From NCBI GenBank assembly GCA_041480065.1, contig JBGOZF010000016.1, positions 1-64,000 of the forward strand: 64,000 nt of DNA, given 5' to 3'. This document shows, one piece after another, positions 22,832 through 32,985 of this stretch (the first letter of the stretch is position 1; each line of letters begins with the position of its first letter). Under the pieces are notes generated by a model, which was given only the letters and a program-made list of their open reading frames with translations, did no database searches and was not told the origin of the DNA. The position numbers and the translations under genes are program-made. The DNA comes from Fen-999 sp041480065 (GTDB lineage: Bacteria; Pseudomonadota; Gammaproteobacteria; Burkholderiales; Rhodocyclaceae).

Positions 22832-25800
22832 CTAATGCGGCCGACAAGCAACCGCGACGAAGTGTTGCTGTTGGTCGTCAACCAGGGGAATCGCCATCTC
22901 GGGCTGCTCCACGCCATCAACCGTCAGTCTCATTTCGGCAGCCGGTGCGTCTTCACCGGCGCGGGTTTGCGAGACGACGATGTGATAGACGGTTTCCCGA
23001 TAACGATAGTGGATCTTGAGTCCCGGCCAGTCGGCGGGCAGGCAGGGTGCGAGATGCAGCCTGTCTCCGTCGAGCCGCAAGCCCAGCAGCGATTCGACGA
23101 CGAGCCGGTACATCCAGCCGGCCGAGCCGGTGTACCAGCTCCAGCCGCCGCGGCCGATATGCGGTGCGCGCGCATAGACGTCGGCGGCGACGACGTAGGG
23201 TTCGACTTTGTAGGCCGCGATTGCATCCGCCGACAGCGCGTGGTTTACCGGGTTGATCATGGTCAGCAACTCCCAGGCGCGCTCGCGCTCGCCGAGTGCG
23301 GCAAACGCCATCGCCGCCCAGACGGCACCGTGGGTATATTGGCCACCGTTCTCGCGCACGCCCGGGACGTAGCCGCGGATGTAACCCGGATCCAGGCTCG
23401 ACTTGTCGAAAGGCGGATCGAGCAGTTGAACCAGTGCGCAATCGCGGCGCACGAGGCGCTCATCGACCGAGCGCATGGCAACGCGCGAACGCAACTCGTC
23501 GCCGGCCCCCGATAGCACCGACCAGCTCTGCGAGATGGAATCGATCCGGCATTCCTCGTTGTCTGCCGAACCGAGCGGTGTGCCGTCGTCGAAGTAGGCG
23601 CGGCGATACCACTCGCCGTCCCAGCCATGCTGTTCGATGCTCGCGCGCAGCCGGGCGCCCTCCTTGACGCAAAGCTCGGCGAAGGCTGTATCGCCATACG
23701 CACTAGCCACCTTGCCAAACTGTCCGAGCACCGCGAAGAGGAAGAAGCCCAGCCAGACGCTCTCGCCCTTGCCCTGCATGCCGACCAGGTTCATGCCGTC
23801 GTTCCAGTCGCCGGAACCGATCAGCGGCAAGCGGTGCTCCCCGAATCGCAGTCCATGCCTGATGGCCCGCACGCAGTGCTGGTACAGGCTGGCCGGCTCG
23901 GCGGAGCGGCCGGGCAGATCGTAGTAGGAGTCGTCCTCCGGGTTGACCGGGCGGCCTTCCAGGAAGTGCACGGGTTCATCCAGCACACCGGTATCGCGGG
24001 TGGCCGTGACGTAGCGGCACACCGCCAACGGCAACCAAAGGTAGTCGTCCGAACAATGCGTACGGACGCCGCGGCCCGATGGCGGATGCCACCAATGCTG
24101 GACATCGCCCTCCTGGAACTGGCGGCTTGCGCACAGCAGCAGATGTTTGCGCACCAGCCCCGGCTCGGCATGAATCAGCGCCATCACGTCCTGCAGCTGG
24201 TCGCGGAAGCCGAAGGCGCCCCCCGACTGGTAGTAGCCGCTGCGGGCCCAGACGCGACAGGCCAGCGTCTGGTACAGCAGCCAGCCATTTGTCAGCACAT
24301 TGATCGACTGGTCGGGCGTTTCCACCTGCACCGCGCCCAGCGTGTGGTTCCAGTATTGCCAGACGGCTTCGAGCGCCGCCCGTGCGGCCAGGGCGCCGCG
24401 GAAACGCTGCACGATCCTGCCGGCCTCCTCGGCATTGCGGCCGACGCCGAGGCGAAAGACGATCTCGCGCTCCTGCCCCTCGGCGAGATCGAAGCTCACC
24501 TGGATGGCGGCGCAGGGATCCAAGCCGGCGCCCACCTTGCCGGACAGGCGCGAGCGCTTCATGGCGGCCGGACTTTGCAGCGTGCCGTTGCGGCCGAGGA
24601 ATTCCCTGCGGTCGCCGGTCACGCTGCGCGCCGGATCATCCACGTCGAAGAAAGCGACCCGGTCGGAGAACTCCGTGCTGTACGGGTTGCGCGCGTAGAG
24701 CGCGCCGGTCTGGGCATCGATTTCGGTGGCCACGTGCATGGCCGATTTGGCCCGCAGATCCCCCAGCACCCATTCGACGTAGCCAGTCGTGGAGAGCCTG
24801 CGCGGCCGGCCCGATTCGTTGCGCACCTTCAGCACCGAGAACTTGACGGCCGCATCCATGGCCACGTAGATCCAGAGTTCGGTGCAGATGTCCCCGCATC
24901 GGGTCTCGAAGACGCTGTAGCCGAAGCCGTGCCGGATGACGCAGGGCATCGCCGCCCGCGCCGGCAAGGGCGTCGGGGACCAGACGTGGCCCGTCTCCTC
25001 GTCGCGAACATAGATGGCTTCACCGCTGGCATCGCTCACCGGGTCGTTGTGCCAGGGCGTCAGGCGGAATTCGTGGGCGTTCTCGCTCCAGGTGTAGGCG
25101 GCGCCGCTTTCCGAGACGATCGTGCCGAAGCCTGGATTCGCCAGGACATTCACCCACGGCGCCGGGGTCGCCTGTCCGGCCGCCAGCGCGATGACGTATT
25201 CACGTCCGTCGGGAGTGAATCCGCCCAGGCCGTTGCCGAGGATCAAATCGCGTCCAGGCGACGCCACGGCGGGAGCCACATCCGGACGGTGCGCCCGGCC
25301 CGGCTTGAGCCGCGGTATGCGCGGTTCCGCAAGGGCACGTTGGTCGAGTTGCTCCGCCAGCGTTCCCCGCCCGTCGGCGATGATGGCGCGCGCGACCGAC
25401 TGGAGCAGAACGCGGTCCTCGCTGGGTATCTGCTCCGCCATGCGCACGAAGATGCCACCGGGCCGATCGATCACGCTCGCCTCGATCCCCGAAGCGATCA
25501 AGCCGATGATCTGGTCCTGCAAGCGTTGCCGATACCCCGCGTGCTCTTCGTTCCAGATCACCAGGTCTACCGCCAGGCCTTTGAGGCGCCAGTAGGCATG
25601 GGCCTGGACGAGCTGGCGGACAAGATCTATGTTGGTCGCATCGCCCATCTGCAGCAGCACGATCGGCAGGTCGCCGGAGATGGCGTAGCCCCAGAGTCCG
25701 GACTGACCGCGGCGATTCTTGATCAGCACGGCCGCATCGGCGCGCAGGCCGGCGTTGGCGTAGATCACTGAGCCGGCCAGACGGGCATAGAGTTGCGCAT

Positions 25801-28800
25801 CGGCCTCGGTGGCATTGAGCTGCCGCAGCACCACCTGGCTGTGCGTCCAGGTCAGCTCGAAGACGCGGTCGGAGAGATGGCGATCCTGATATTTGTCGAC
25901 CAGTCCCAAGGCCATGTCGCGGGTTTCCGCCATGCCGGACACCATGTCGATCGTCACCGACTGTTCCTGATCGAGCGTCAGCGAATAGCGGATGGCGACG
26001 ATCGGATCCAGCACCGAGCCGTCGGTGCCGGAAAGGGCAGCCGGCTGGCTCATCGCCAGGGGAGCCTCCGTGCATCCGGTACGGCCGATGAAGCGCAGGC
26101 GATCCGTTTCGTAGGAGACCTCGCCGATTTCCCCACCGTTCGCCGTCATCAGGTGGAACATCCAGGGCGCCTGCTCGCTGAGAGAGCGCGGCCGCCGCGT
26201 GCACAGAATCGCCCGCCGCTCCCGCAGGATCTCGGTCTGCACGAAGAGATTGCTGAAGGCCGGGTGCAGGGCTTCGGCGGCAGGCGGTGCGATGACGACT
26301 TCGGCGTAACTGGTGACGTCGATTTGCCGGCGCTGTCGCGAGCGATTGGTGATACGGACCCGGCGCAGTTCGATATCGTCCTCCGGCGATACGACGATGT
26401 CGGTATGCGTGTCGAAATCGCCATCATCGACGGAATCGCGGCGGCGAAACTCCGCCCGACCCTCGGAGAAGATCGCCTCGAAGCTCTCCGGTCGCTTGAG
26501 CGTCGGCTGATGGGCGGTGGACCAGAACTCCCCGCTTGCTGCCTCGCGCACGTAACAGAAGCTTCCCCAGTTGTCGCAGGTGCCATCCTCGCGCCAGCGC
26601 GTGACGGCGAGATCCTTCCAGCGGCTGTAGCCGCCGCCCGCGTTGGTGACCATCACATGGTAGCGGCCGTTGGACAACAACTGCACCTCGGGTATCGGCG
26701 TATCGGGACTGTTGAACACGCGAATCGGCGTTTCCGCCGCGGCCCATGCCCCGCGCACCTCGGAAAGTTGTGCCGTATGCGAAAACAATGTCGTGGCCTT
26801 GGGAATCCGTTCCTGGAGCAAGAGCATGACGGCCTGGAACAGGCGGTCCGACTGGAAGCGCCGCTGCATCGGGGCATCCAGAAGCAGATACGCCAGGGCA
26901 AGCAGGCTCATGCCTTGGTGATGCGCCATGAAGGCCCGCACCACCGTGCTCGATTGCCCGCGTCGCTGCCGTGCCGGCGTGTAGTCGATCGCTTCGAAGA
27001 ACCCGAACTTGCCGAGAAACCCGTCGGCCGCGAGTCGTTGCAGATTCAGGCAAGCCGCTTCGGGCGCCACCATCAGCGCGAGCGCCGAAGCGTAAGGTGC
27101 GACGACCAGGTCGTCGGCCAGTCCGCGCTTGAGGCCAAGACCCGGCACGCCAAAGGCGCGGTACTGGTAGTTGAGATGCACGTCGACCGTGTTGTAGGCG
27201 GATTCGGACATACCCCAAGGCACGCCGCGCTGGCTGCCATACTCGATCTGTCTCGCCACCGCCGCCTTGCAGGTCTGGTCGAGCAAGGTGTGCTCGTAGT
27301 TCGGCATCACCAGGAGCGGCATCAGGTACTCGAACATCGAGCCGCTCCACGACAGCAGAACCGGCGCTCCGCCGGTGCCTGTGAGCAGGCGCCCGAAAGC
27401 GAACCAGCTCTCCTGCGGCAACTGCCCCTGGGCGATGGCCACGAAGCTGCACAAGCGGGCTTCGGAGGCCAGCAAGTCGTAGTAACTGGCGTCCGCCCGG
27501 CGCTCGCTTACGTTGTAGCCGATGGTCAGCAAGTGACGCGCCTTGTCGAACAGGAAGTCGTAGTCCATACGCGCCATGTCGCCGGCCTGGAGCGCCAAAT
27601 CTTCTATGGCTGACATTCGCTCGCGCGCCCGGATATTGCCCGCCTTGGCCAGCTCGCGCAGGGTCGGAATTGCATCGATTTCGCCCTGTTCGGCAAGGAA
27701 GCCCAAGTCGTCCAATGCCTCGTGAATTTGCCGGACCAGCGCCCGTGCCCACGCGTACGCTTCAACCTCTCTGCCATCGACCCGCGTGACGAGTTCGGCG
27801 GCGCCTTTGGCCAGCCGTTCGAGGCACGAGCGCGCCGCCGCCAGGGTGGACGGAGCCGTCGCAGACGCCAATTCCAGTTCGTTCCGCAATTCCACCATCA
27901 GGCCCGCCGGCTTGTCCTGCAGGCTCATCGTGTCGGCGACAATCCCGAGCGTGTCGCTCAAGCCAGCGAACAGCCGCGCCCTGAGTATCCTGTCGTCGGC
28001 GAGCGCAAGCAGCCCCGCACGCAAGGTCAATAGATGTCCGGCAAGGTTGCCGCTGTCCACCGTCGAGACGTAGTGCGGCGACAGTGGTTGCAGCGTCTGG
28101 GTGTCGTACCAGTTGTAGAAGTGGCGCCGGTGCCGCTCCAGTCCTGCCATCGTGCGCAGCGTATTCGCCGTGCGCAGCAGGAGCTGTGCCGCCGGAATGT
28201 AGCCGAAGTCGTAGGCCGAAAGATTCGCCAGCAGCGCCAGCCCGATGTTGGTCGGCGAGGTGCGATGGGCAACGGCAGCAACGCGATATTCCTGATAATT
28301 GTCCGGCGGCAGCCAGTGGTCGTCGGGGCCGACGAAGGTATCGAAGTACGCCCAGGTCCGGCGCGCAATCGTGCCCAGAAAGCGGGTCTGGGCGGTCGTC
28401 AACACGGCCTTGCGGCGTTCGAGCGGGCGGCTGATCCACCACGCAACGATGGGAGAGGCGAACCACAGCACGAGAATCGGCCCCGCCACCATCAAGATGG
28501 CAGGCAGCGATACCGCCAGGCAGACCGCCGTTCCCGCAGCGATCGCAGGCGCCGCCCACATGGTCCGGAACGAAGCGGCAAGTCCCCCACGGCCATTTCC
28601 GGCCGACGCACGATCGGCCTCGCCCGACGGATTCCATTCCAGCAGTCGCCTTCGTGTTACGAGCGTCCGCCAAGCCGTGCGAGCGATGGCGTCCAGACTG
28701 TAGACCGCCTCATACGGCAGACAGGCCAGTTCGAATGCGACCTGCACGAGGCGTCCGGCAGCCGAGTTTGCGATGGCCGCGAGATGCTGTCTCAGCAGCA

Positions 28801-31438
28801 TCTCCTCCGGCTTGCGGAACAAGTCGACGATCAAGGCGCACGCGGAGGGAAGCAGCAGGACGCCGAGCACCGACAAGGTCCACCACCAGGCCGGTGACAG
28901 GACTGTCCATCCCAGCAACAACACGAACAGCAGCACCGCGGGGATCAGGCTGCGCCGCAGGTTATCCAGCAGCTTCCACTGCGACAGCATCGAGAGCGGA
29001 TTGGTCTGACGTTGTCCGCCTTCGCCAGGCACGCGCCTGCGCAGCCAGCCCGCCAGTTGCCAGTCGCCGCGGATCCAGCGATGGCGGCGGCTCACGTCGG
29101 CGCTGTAGCGGGCCGGGTAGTCCTCGAACAACTGTACATCGCTCAACAGCCCCGCCCGTGCGTAACAGCCCTCGATCAGGTCGTGGCTGAGGATGCAATT
29201 CTCGGGAAAGCGGCCGCCGAGCGCTTGCTCGAACGCATCGACGTCGTAGATGCCCTTGCCGATGAACGAACCCTCGCCGAACAGGTCCTGGTAGACATCC
29301 GAGATGGCCCGGGTATAGGGATCGATCCCCGGCTCGCCCCCGTACAGCCGCGCGTAGTGCGAGCGGTTGGTGCCCGGCAGGCTGATCGCAACCCGCGGCT
29401 GCAGGATGCCGTAGCCCTCGACTACACGCCGCTTTGCCTCGTCGAAGCGCGGACGATTCAACGGGTGCGCCATGGCGCCGGCAAACTGCCGGGCCGCGTC
29501 GCGCGGCAGTTGCGTATCGGTGTCCAGGGTGATGACGTACTTCACGTCGCACAGAGCCGCAGTGTCACCGACGACCAGCGAAAACCCACTCTCCGAAACG
29601 CCACGCAGCAACGCGTTCAAGTCCGCCAGCTTGCCGCGCTTGCGCTCGTAACCCATCCAGATCGCTTCCTTCGGGTTCCACTGCCGCGGGCGATGGAAGA
29701 GGAAGAACATGTCGTCGCCGTCCTCGCCGATGCGGTATTTCTCGTTCAGTTCCTCTATCCTGGCCCGGGCCAGTTGCAGCAGCGGTTCATCCTCGGGCAG
29801 CGATTCCTCGTGAGCGTCCAGGAAATCCGTCAACAGGCCGAAGTGCAGGCGCGCATCGCGATTGGCCAGGAACCTGACTTCCAGCGCCTCGACCAGATCC
29901 TCGACGCCCGCAACGCTCCCAAGCATGGTGGGCACCACGACCAGCGTGCGCGATGTCCGCGGGATGCCTTCGGAGAAATCCATTCTGGGCAGTGGATGCG
30001 GCTTCACGAGAAGTGTCGCCAGCCAGTTGACCAGCGCCACGGCAAGCTGACTGGCGGCCAGCAGCGAGAGGACACCGATTGCCAGCAGCCCCAAGTCGGC
30101 GATCCCGGCGCCAAGCGCCTGCCCGACCAGGGTTGCGGTGACGATCGCCGTGATCAGCGCGATACCGCCGAGATACAGGAGCAAGGGCGAGCGCCCCGCT
30201 GATCTGCGCAAGGTCTTGAAGAGAGAATGTCGAACGTCCGCCGCCCGCTCGAGTTCCGGCAAACCTTTGTCGATCAGGTAGAAGCCCACGTGCCCGGCAT
30301 ACTCGGCGGTTGCCGCCCCGGCACGCGCCAGATCCAGCGCCTTGCGGGCAACGCCGACTTCATCCAGGCCCCCGGCCTTCGCTACCGCCTCCGTTGCATG
30401 GCGGTAGAGATCGCGGGTGGCAAAGTCCATCCGGCCATAGATGCCGCCCGGATCCTCAAGCAGCGTCTGCTCGACGACGCTCATGGTCTCGACGAACTTG
30501 CGCCAATCCATCGCCCCGAGAACCCGCAGACTGCCGATGCTGTTGCTGATGGAGACCTGGTCCGCAGCCTGCTGCTGGTTCTCCGACTGCACCAGTTGCT
30601 CGATGGTCTGGCCCGATTCGGACAGCCGCTGCTCGATCCAGGTCAGCGGCAGAGCCAGGGCGGGACCGCGCCCCTGCAAGCGGCGCACGAGTTCCGCGAC
30701 GAAAGCGCCGACCATCGGCGGATCCGAGCGCGCCATGTCCGCGATCACCAGGATCAGGCTCTTCGGATCCTTCTCCGCAATCTCCGTCATCTCATCCGCC
30801 CAGGAACCGGCCAGATTTCGCTCGGTCCAGTCGGCGGCGATGCGCACGCCGACGCGGCGGAGATTCTCGATGAGCGCCAACCGCAGCATGATCGGGATCG
30901 CCCACAGTTCGCCCAGTTTGAGGGCGGTGACGGTCTGGTAGGCGGTGACGAAGCGGCTGAGACTCTCGGTATCGACGCGGCCATCGCCATGGGCAACGGT
31001 TTCCAGGGCAATGTCATAGACGCGCGGGCGCCCGCTCGATGATCCAGAACGTCCGTTCTCCAGGCACGGCAGTTCCCGGCTGTAGCCCTTGGGCAAATGT
31101 CTCCGGGCGGTGCGGATCTGCTCTTCGATGAGATAGAAGTTGTCGAGCAGCCATTCCCCGGCCGGCGTGATCCGATGCTTCTCGGTGACCGCCGCCGTCA
31201 GCAGATTGCAGACGCCGACCAGGGCGCTTTCGTTCGCCGCCAGACGGCCCAGAAGCTGGTCCGGTGCGCGCCCCGCCGCAAGCTTGTGCGCCGCCGCGAG
31301 CGCCTTGCCGTGCTGCTCCATCTGATCGGCGCTGAACAACTCCGATCGCAACGGGGGCTCCTCGTCGGGCGACACCCGAGGCCACTGGCGGCTGCGCAAC
31401 GCCGTCGTCCACTGGTGCAGATACGCGATGAACTTCAT
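22832..31438 (-). CDS. ndvB: Cyclic beta-1,2-glucan synthase
   Basis: A 2868-residue inner-membrane enzyme of the NdvB/ChvB type that builds and cyclises beta-1,2-glucan from UDP-glucose. The N-terminal soluble region is followed by membrane helices (first pair about 415-470). The GT84 glycosyltransferase domain has TLDTDTQLPRDAA near 640, GEGSFIGKGIYDVD near 725 and RRHRWIRGDWQ near 790, and more helices follow near 840-1000. A large glycoamylase-like/carbohydrate-binding middle comes next, then a C-terminal GH94 phosphorylase-like domain with GSGDWNDGMNLVG near 2546. The length matches full-size members. The ATG at 31438 is preferred over an in-frame TTG twelve bases upstream. Cyclic glucans act in osmoadaptation and host interaction. 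Confidence 0.95.
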   Translation of the reverse strand: MKFIAYLHQWTTALRSRQWPRVSPDEEPPLRSELFSADQMEQHGKALAAAHKLAAGRAPDQLLGRLAANESALVGVCNLLTAAVTEKHRITPAGEWLLDNFYLIEEQIRTARRHLPKGYSRELPCLENGRSGSSSGRPRVYDIALETVAHGDGRVDTESLSRFVTAYQTVTALKLGELWAIPIMLRLALIENLRRVGVRIAADWTERNLAGSWADEMTEIAEKDPKSLILVIADMARSDPPMVGAFVAELVRRLQGRGPALALPLTWIEQRLSESGQTIEQLVQSENQQQAADQVSISNSIGSLRVLGAMDWRKFVETMSVVEQTLLEDPGGIYGRMDFATRDLYRHATEAVAKAGGLDEVGVARKALDLARAGAATAEYAGHVGFYLIDKGLPELERAADVRHSLFKTLRRSAGRSPLLLYLGGIALITAIVTATLVGQALGAGIADLGLLAIGVLSLLAASQLAVALVNWLATLLVKPHPLPRMDFSEGIPRTSRTLVVVPTMLGSVAGVEDLVEALEVRFLANRDARLHFGLLTDFLDAHEESLPEDEPLLQLARARIEELNEKYRIGEDGDDMFFLFHRPRQWNPKEAIWMGYERKRGKLADLNALLRGVSESGFSLVVGDTAALCDVKYVITLDTDTQLPRDAARQFAGAMAHPLNRPRFDEAKRRVVEGYGILQPRVAISLPGTNRSHYARLYGGEPGIDPYTRAISDVYQDLFGEGSFIGKGIYDVDAFEQALGGRFPENCILSHDLIEGCYARAGLLSDVQLFEDYPARYSADVSRRHRWIRGDWQLAGWLRRRVPGEGGQRQTNPLSMLSQWKLLDNLRRSLIPAVLLFVLLLGWTVLSPAWWWTLSVLGVLLLPSACALIVDLFRKPEEMLLRQHLAAIANSAAGRLVQVAFELACLPYEAVYSLDAIARTAWRTLVTRRRLLEWNPSGEADRASAGNGRGGLAASFRTMWAAPAIAAGTAVCLAVSLPAILMVAGPILVLWFASPIVAWWISRPLERRKAVLTTAQTRFLGTIARRTWAYFDTFVGPDDHWLPPDNYQEYRVAAVAHRTSPTNIGLALLANLSAYDFGYIPAAQLLLRTANTLRTMAGLERHRRHFYNWYDTQTLQPLSPHYVSTVDSGNLAGHLLTLRAGLLALADDRILRARLFAGLSDTLGIVADTMSLQDKPAGLMVELRNELELASATAPSTLAAARSCLERLAKGAAELVTRVDGREVEAYAWARALVRQIHEALDDLGFLAEQGEIDAIPTLRELAKAGNIRARERMSAIEDLALQAGDMARMDYDFLFDKARHLLTIGYNVSERRADASYYDLLASEARLCSFVAIAQGQLPQESWFAFGRLLTGTGGAPVLLSWSGSMFEYLMPLLVMPNYEHTLLDQTCKAAVARQIEYGSQRGVPWGMSESAYNTVDVHLNYQYRAFGVPGLGLKRGLADDLVVAPYASALALMVAPEAACLNLQRLAADGFLGKFGFFEAIDYTPARQRRGQSSTVVRAFMAHHQGMSLLALAYLLLDAPMQRRFQSDRLFQAVMLLLQERIPKATTLFSHTAQLSEVRGAWAAAETPIRVFNSPDTPIPEVQLLSNGRYHVMVTNAGGGYSRWKDLAVTRWREDGTCDNWGSFCYVREAASGEFWSTAHQPTLKRPESFEAIFSEGRAEFRRRDSVDDGDFDTHTDIVVSPEDDIELRRVRITNRSRQRRQIDVTSYAEVVIAPPAAEALHPAFSNLFVQTEILRERRAILCTRRPRSLSEQAPWMFHLMTANGGEIGEVSYETDRLRFIGRTGCTEAPLAMSQPAALSGTDGSVLDPIVAIRYSLTLDQEQSVTIDMVSGMAETRDMALGLVDKYQDRHLSDRVFELTWTHSQVVLRQLNATEADAQLYARLAGSVIYANAGLRADAAVLIKNRRGQSGLWGYAISGDLPIVLLQMGDATNIDLVRQLVQAHAYWRLKGLAVDLVIWNEEHAGYRQRLQDQIIGLIASGIEASVIDRPGGIFVRMAEQIPSEDRVLLQSVARAIIADGRGTLAEQLDQRALAEPRIPRLKPGRAHRPDVAPAVASPGRDLILGNGLGGFTPDGREYVIALAAGQATPAPWVNVLANPGFGTIVSESGAAYTWSENAHEFRLTPWHNDPVSDASGEAIYVRDEETGHVWSPTPLPARAAMPCVIRHGFGYSVFETRCGDICTELWIYVAMDAAVKFSVLKVRNESGRPRRLSTTGYVEWVLGDLRAKSAMHVATEIDAQTGALYARNPYSTEFSDRVAFFDVDDPARSVTGDRREFLGRNGTLQSPAAMKRSRLSGKVGAGLDPCAAIQVSFDLAEGQEREIVFRLGVGRNAEEAGRIVQRFRGALAARAALEAVWQYWNHTLGAVQVETPDQSINVLTNGWLLYQTLACRVWARSGYYQSGGAFGFRDQLQDVMALIHAEPGLVRKHLLLCASRQFQEGDVQHWWHPPSGRGVRTHCSDDYLWLPLAVCRYVTATRDTGVLDEPVHFLEGRPVNPEDDSYYDLPGRSAEPASLYQHCVRAIRHGLRFGEHRLPLIGSGDWNDGMNLVGMQGKGESVWLGFFLFAVLGQFGKVASAYGDTAFAELCVKEGARLRASIEQHGWDGEWYRRAYFDDGTPLGSADNEECRIDSISQSWSVLSGAGDELRSRVAMRSVDERLVRRDCALVQLLDPPFDKSSLDPGYIRGYVPGVRENGGQYTHGAVWAAMAFAALGERERAWELLTMINPVNHALSADAIAAYKVEPYVVAADVYARAPHIGRGGWSWYTGSAGWMYRLVVESLLGLRLDGDRLHLAPCLPADWPGLKIHYRYRETVYHIVVSQTRAGEDAPAAEMRLTVDGVEQPEMAIPLVDDQQQHFVAVACRPH

Positions 31439-31618
31439 GCGTGCGGTCAAGTCATGGATCCGTAGAACGTGCCGGCAGCCAACAGCGCACCGATTCCCCG
31501 GTGCTGCAGGGCGACACTAACTGAAGCAGCAGCCCAATGTATTGCTGCCGAGGCGGAATGTCAGCGACAACGCCGCTGACCGCAAACGCGGAACAGCGCT
31601 AGAACCCCCGGTTGGAGG

Positions 31619-31744
31619 TTAGCGTGGAACTATGGGAACGATATCGGAAGCGTGCTTCTTGGCTTGCTTTGCGGCCTTCTTTTCCTTGGGGGTCTTGAGG
31701 GCTTGTTTCTTTGCTTCCTTGCTGTTTTGTCGTTCCTTGCTCAT
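31619..31744 (-). CDS. Small highly basic protein (41 aa)
   Basis: A 41-residue Lys/Ala-rich protein beginning MSKERQNSKEAKKQALKTPK and ending VPIVPR. GGAG lies eight bases before the ATG. Very similar short basic proteins beginning MSKERQ...KEAKK recur in betaproteobacterial genomes as uncharacterised entries; this is from memory and was not checked. It is probably cytoplasmic, unstructured and nucleic-acid-binding. It sits alone between ndvB and the oxidase cluster. The flanking gaps (31439-31618 and 31745-31957) hold no other gene I can see. Confidence 0.7.
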   Translation of the reverse strand: MSKERQNSKEAKKQALKTPKEKKAAKQAKKHASDIVPIVPR

Positions 31745-31957
31745 GGTTATCACTCCTCATCGGCACCGGCGAATGCATGGCGCTCGGCCAGTATAGGCTG
31801 ATGCAACAGCTGCAACGGGGCAATCAGCAATATAGGTGCTTCTTCGATCGAAATCAAAATGGAAGAGGCGTGTTTCCGCAGCTCCCGTCGTCCAACCCGG
31901 CTGACACGTCAATTCGGAGCCAATCGGCAGCGGCTTTTTGAAATACGGTCCAGGCGT

Positions 31958-32707
31958 TTAGCTCCGGCGCAAGTTCAACTTGACGTAAAGGCCGACCAGC
32001 AGCGCGGCCAGCAGAAACCACTGTAGGGCGTAGGCTTGGTGGCGCTCGGGGGCGAGACCCGGCGGCCGCCACTGGCGCTTGTAGCCGTCGGGCGCGGTCG
32101 GGTCCAGGCGCAGCGTCCACGGTTCGAGGCTAAGGCCCAGGCGTTGCGACAGGTCTTCCGTGTCCACCTGCTGCACGCGCAGCAGGCCGGCGGCGCCGAG
32201 CAGAGCGTCCAGTTCCTGCCTGGCAAGAAAGCCGCGCGATGGCGGCGGTGCGCCAATGCCCTCCACCTCGGCTTCACGCTGATTGAGGTGTACATCCGGT
32301 GCTGACTCCCGGCGCGGGTTGGCCGGCAGCCAGCCGCGGTTCACCAGCACGACGCTGGCGCTGTCCGCGATGCGCAGCGGCGTGAATACCCAGTAGCCCG
32401 CCTGGCCGTCCAGGACCTGGTTGTCGAGCAGGATCTGGTTGTCGGTGTCCCAGCGGCCTTGTATGGCGATATGGCGTCCGTACAGTTCGCCGGGACTCGC
32501 ATAGGGCAGATCGTGCGCGCTCAGTTGTAAGGGCGGCATGGTCGAGCGCTCTGTCCAGTCAGCCCGCAGAGCCGTCTTTTGCGCGGCACGCTGCAGTTGC
32601 CAGTTGCCGAGCGCCAGCAACAGGGGCAGCAGCAGCGCCGTCGCCAGCGTGACTGCCAGGCTGGGCCGGAAGGTCCATCCGTGCCGATGCAAGGTCGCCA
32701 GCATCAT
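31958..32707 (-). CDS. SURF1-family cytochrome oxidase assembly protein
   Basis: A 249-residue SURF1 protein with the expected two membrane helices: residues about 17-36 (VTLATALLLPLLLALGNWQL) and about 222-240 (YALQWFLLAALLVGLYVKL). Between them is a periplasmic domain with GRWDTDNQILLDNQVLDGQ, then GYWVFTPLRI and VNRGWLPANP. It helps heme a insertion and assembly of cytochrome c oxidase. It follows the subunit III gene, with an opposed DUF2909 gene between them. The usual next genes ctaA, ctaB and sco are not in this window. Confidence 0.93.
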   Translation of the reverse strand: MMLATLHRHGWTFRPSLAVTLATALLLPLLLALGNWQLQRAAQKTALRADWTERSTMPPLQLSAHDLPYASPGELYGRHIAIQGRWDTDNQILLDNQVLDGQAGYWVFTPLRIADSASVVLVNRGWLPANPRRESAPDVHLNQREAEVEGIGAPPPSRGFLARQELDALLGAAGLLRVQQVDTEDLSQRLGLSLEPWTLRLDPTAPDGYKRQWRPPGLAPERHQAYALQWFLLAALLVGLYVKLNLRRS

Positions 32708-32762
32708 TTTGCGTCCTCCATTCAGTGCCTATACTGAGTTCATCCCAAGCCGGTGGAGCGCC

Positions 32763-32984
32763 ATGCAAACGCCCCTGCTGATCAAGCTGGTCATCGTCGT
32801 CGCTCTCGTCGCCATCGTCGTCAGCCTCGGCCTTGCACTGCTGAGGCTCCACCGCGAGCGGGGCCGCAGCACGGGCACGGTGAAGGCATTGACGGTTCGC
32901 ATCGCCCTGTCGATCGCGCTCTTCCTGTTGTTGGTTCTCGGTTTCGTCACCGGCATCATCGTTCCCCACGGGATTGTGCCCTGA
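32763..32984 (+). CDS. DUF2909 twin-transmembrane protein
   Basis: A 73-residue protein consisting of two hydrophobic helices (about residues 7-27 and 47-68) joined by a basic loop (RLHRERGRSTGTVKA). This matches the DUF2909 twin-transmembrane family found inside cytochrome oxidase clusters of Betaproteobacteria, commonly on the strand opposite the oxidase genes. Its stop lies one base from the end of ctaE. Function is unknown; a role in oxidase assembly is inferred from this conserved location. Confidence 0.88.
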   Translation: MQTPLLIKLVIVVALVAIVVSLGLALLRLHRERGRSTGTVKALTVRIALSIALFLLLVLGFVTGIIVPHGIVP

Positions 32985-32985
32985 G

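Noticed and set aside
22743..22835. 30-codon plus-strand ORF with a perfect AGGAGG site between the ndvB and lipoprotein genes
   Set aside because: It is opposed to both neighbours, has no recognisable sequence and overlaps the ndvB stop. The ribosome-binding site is probably coincidental.
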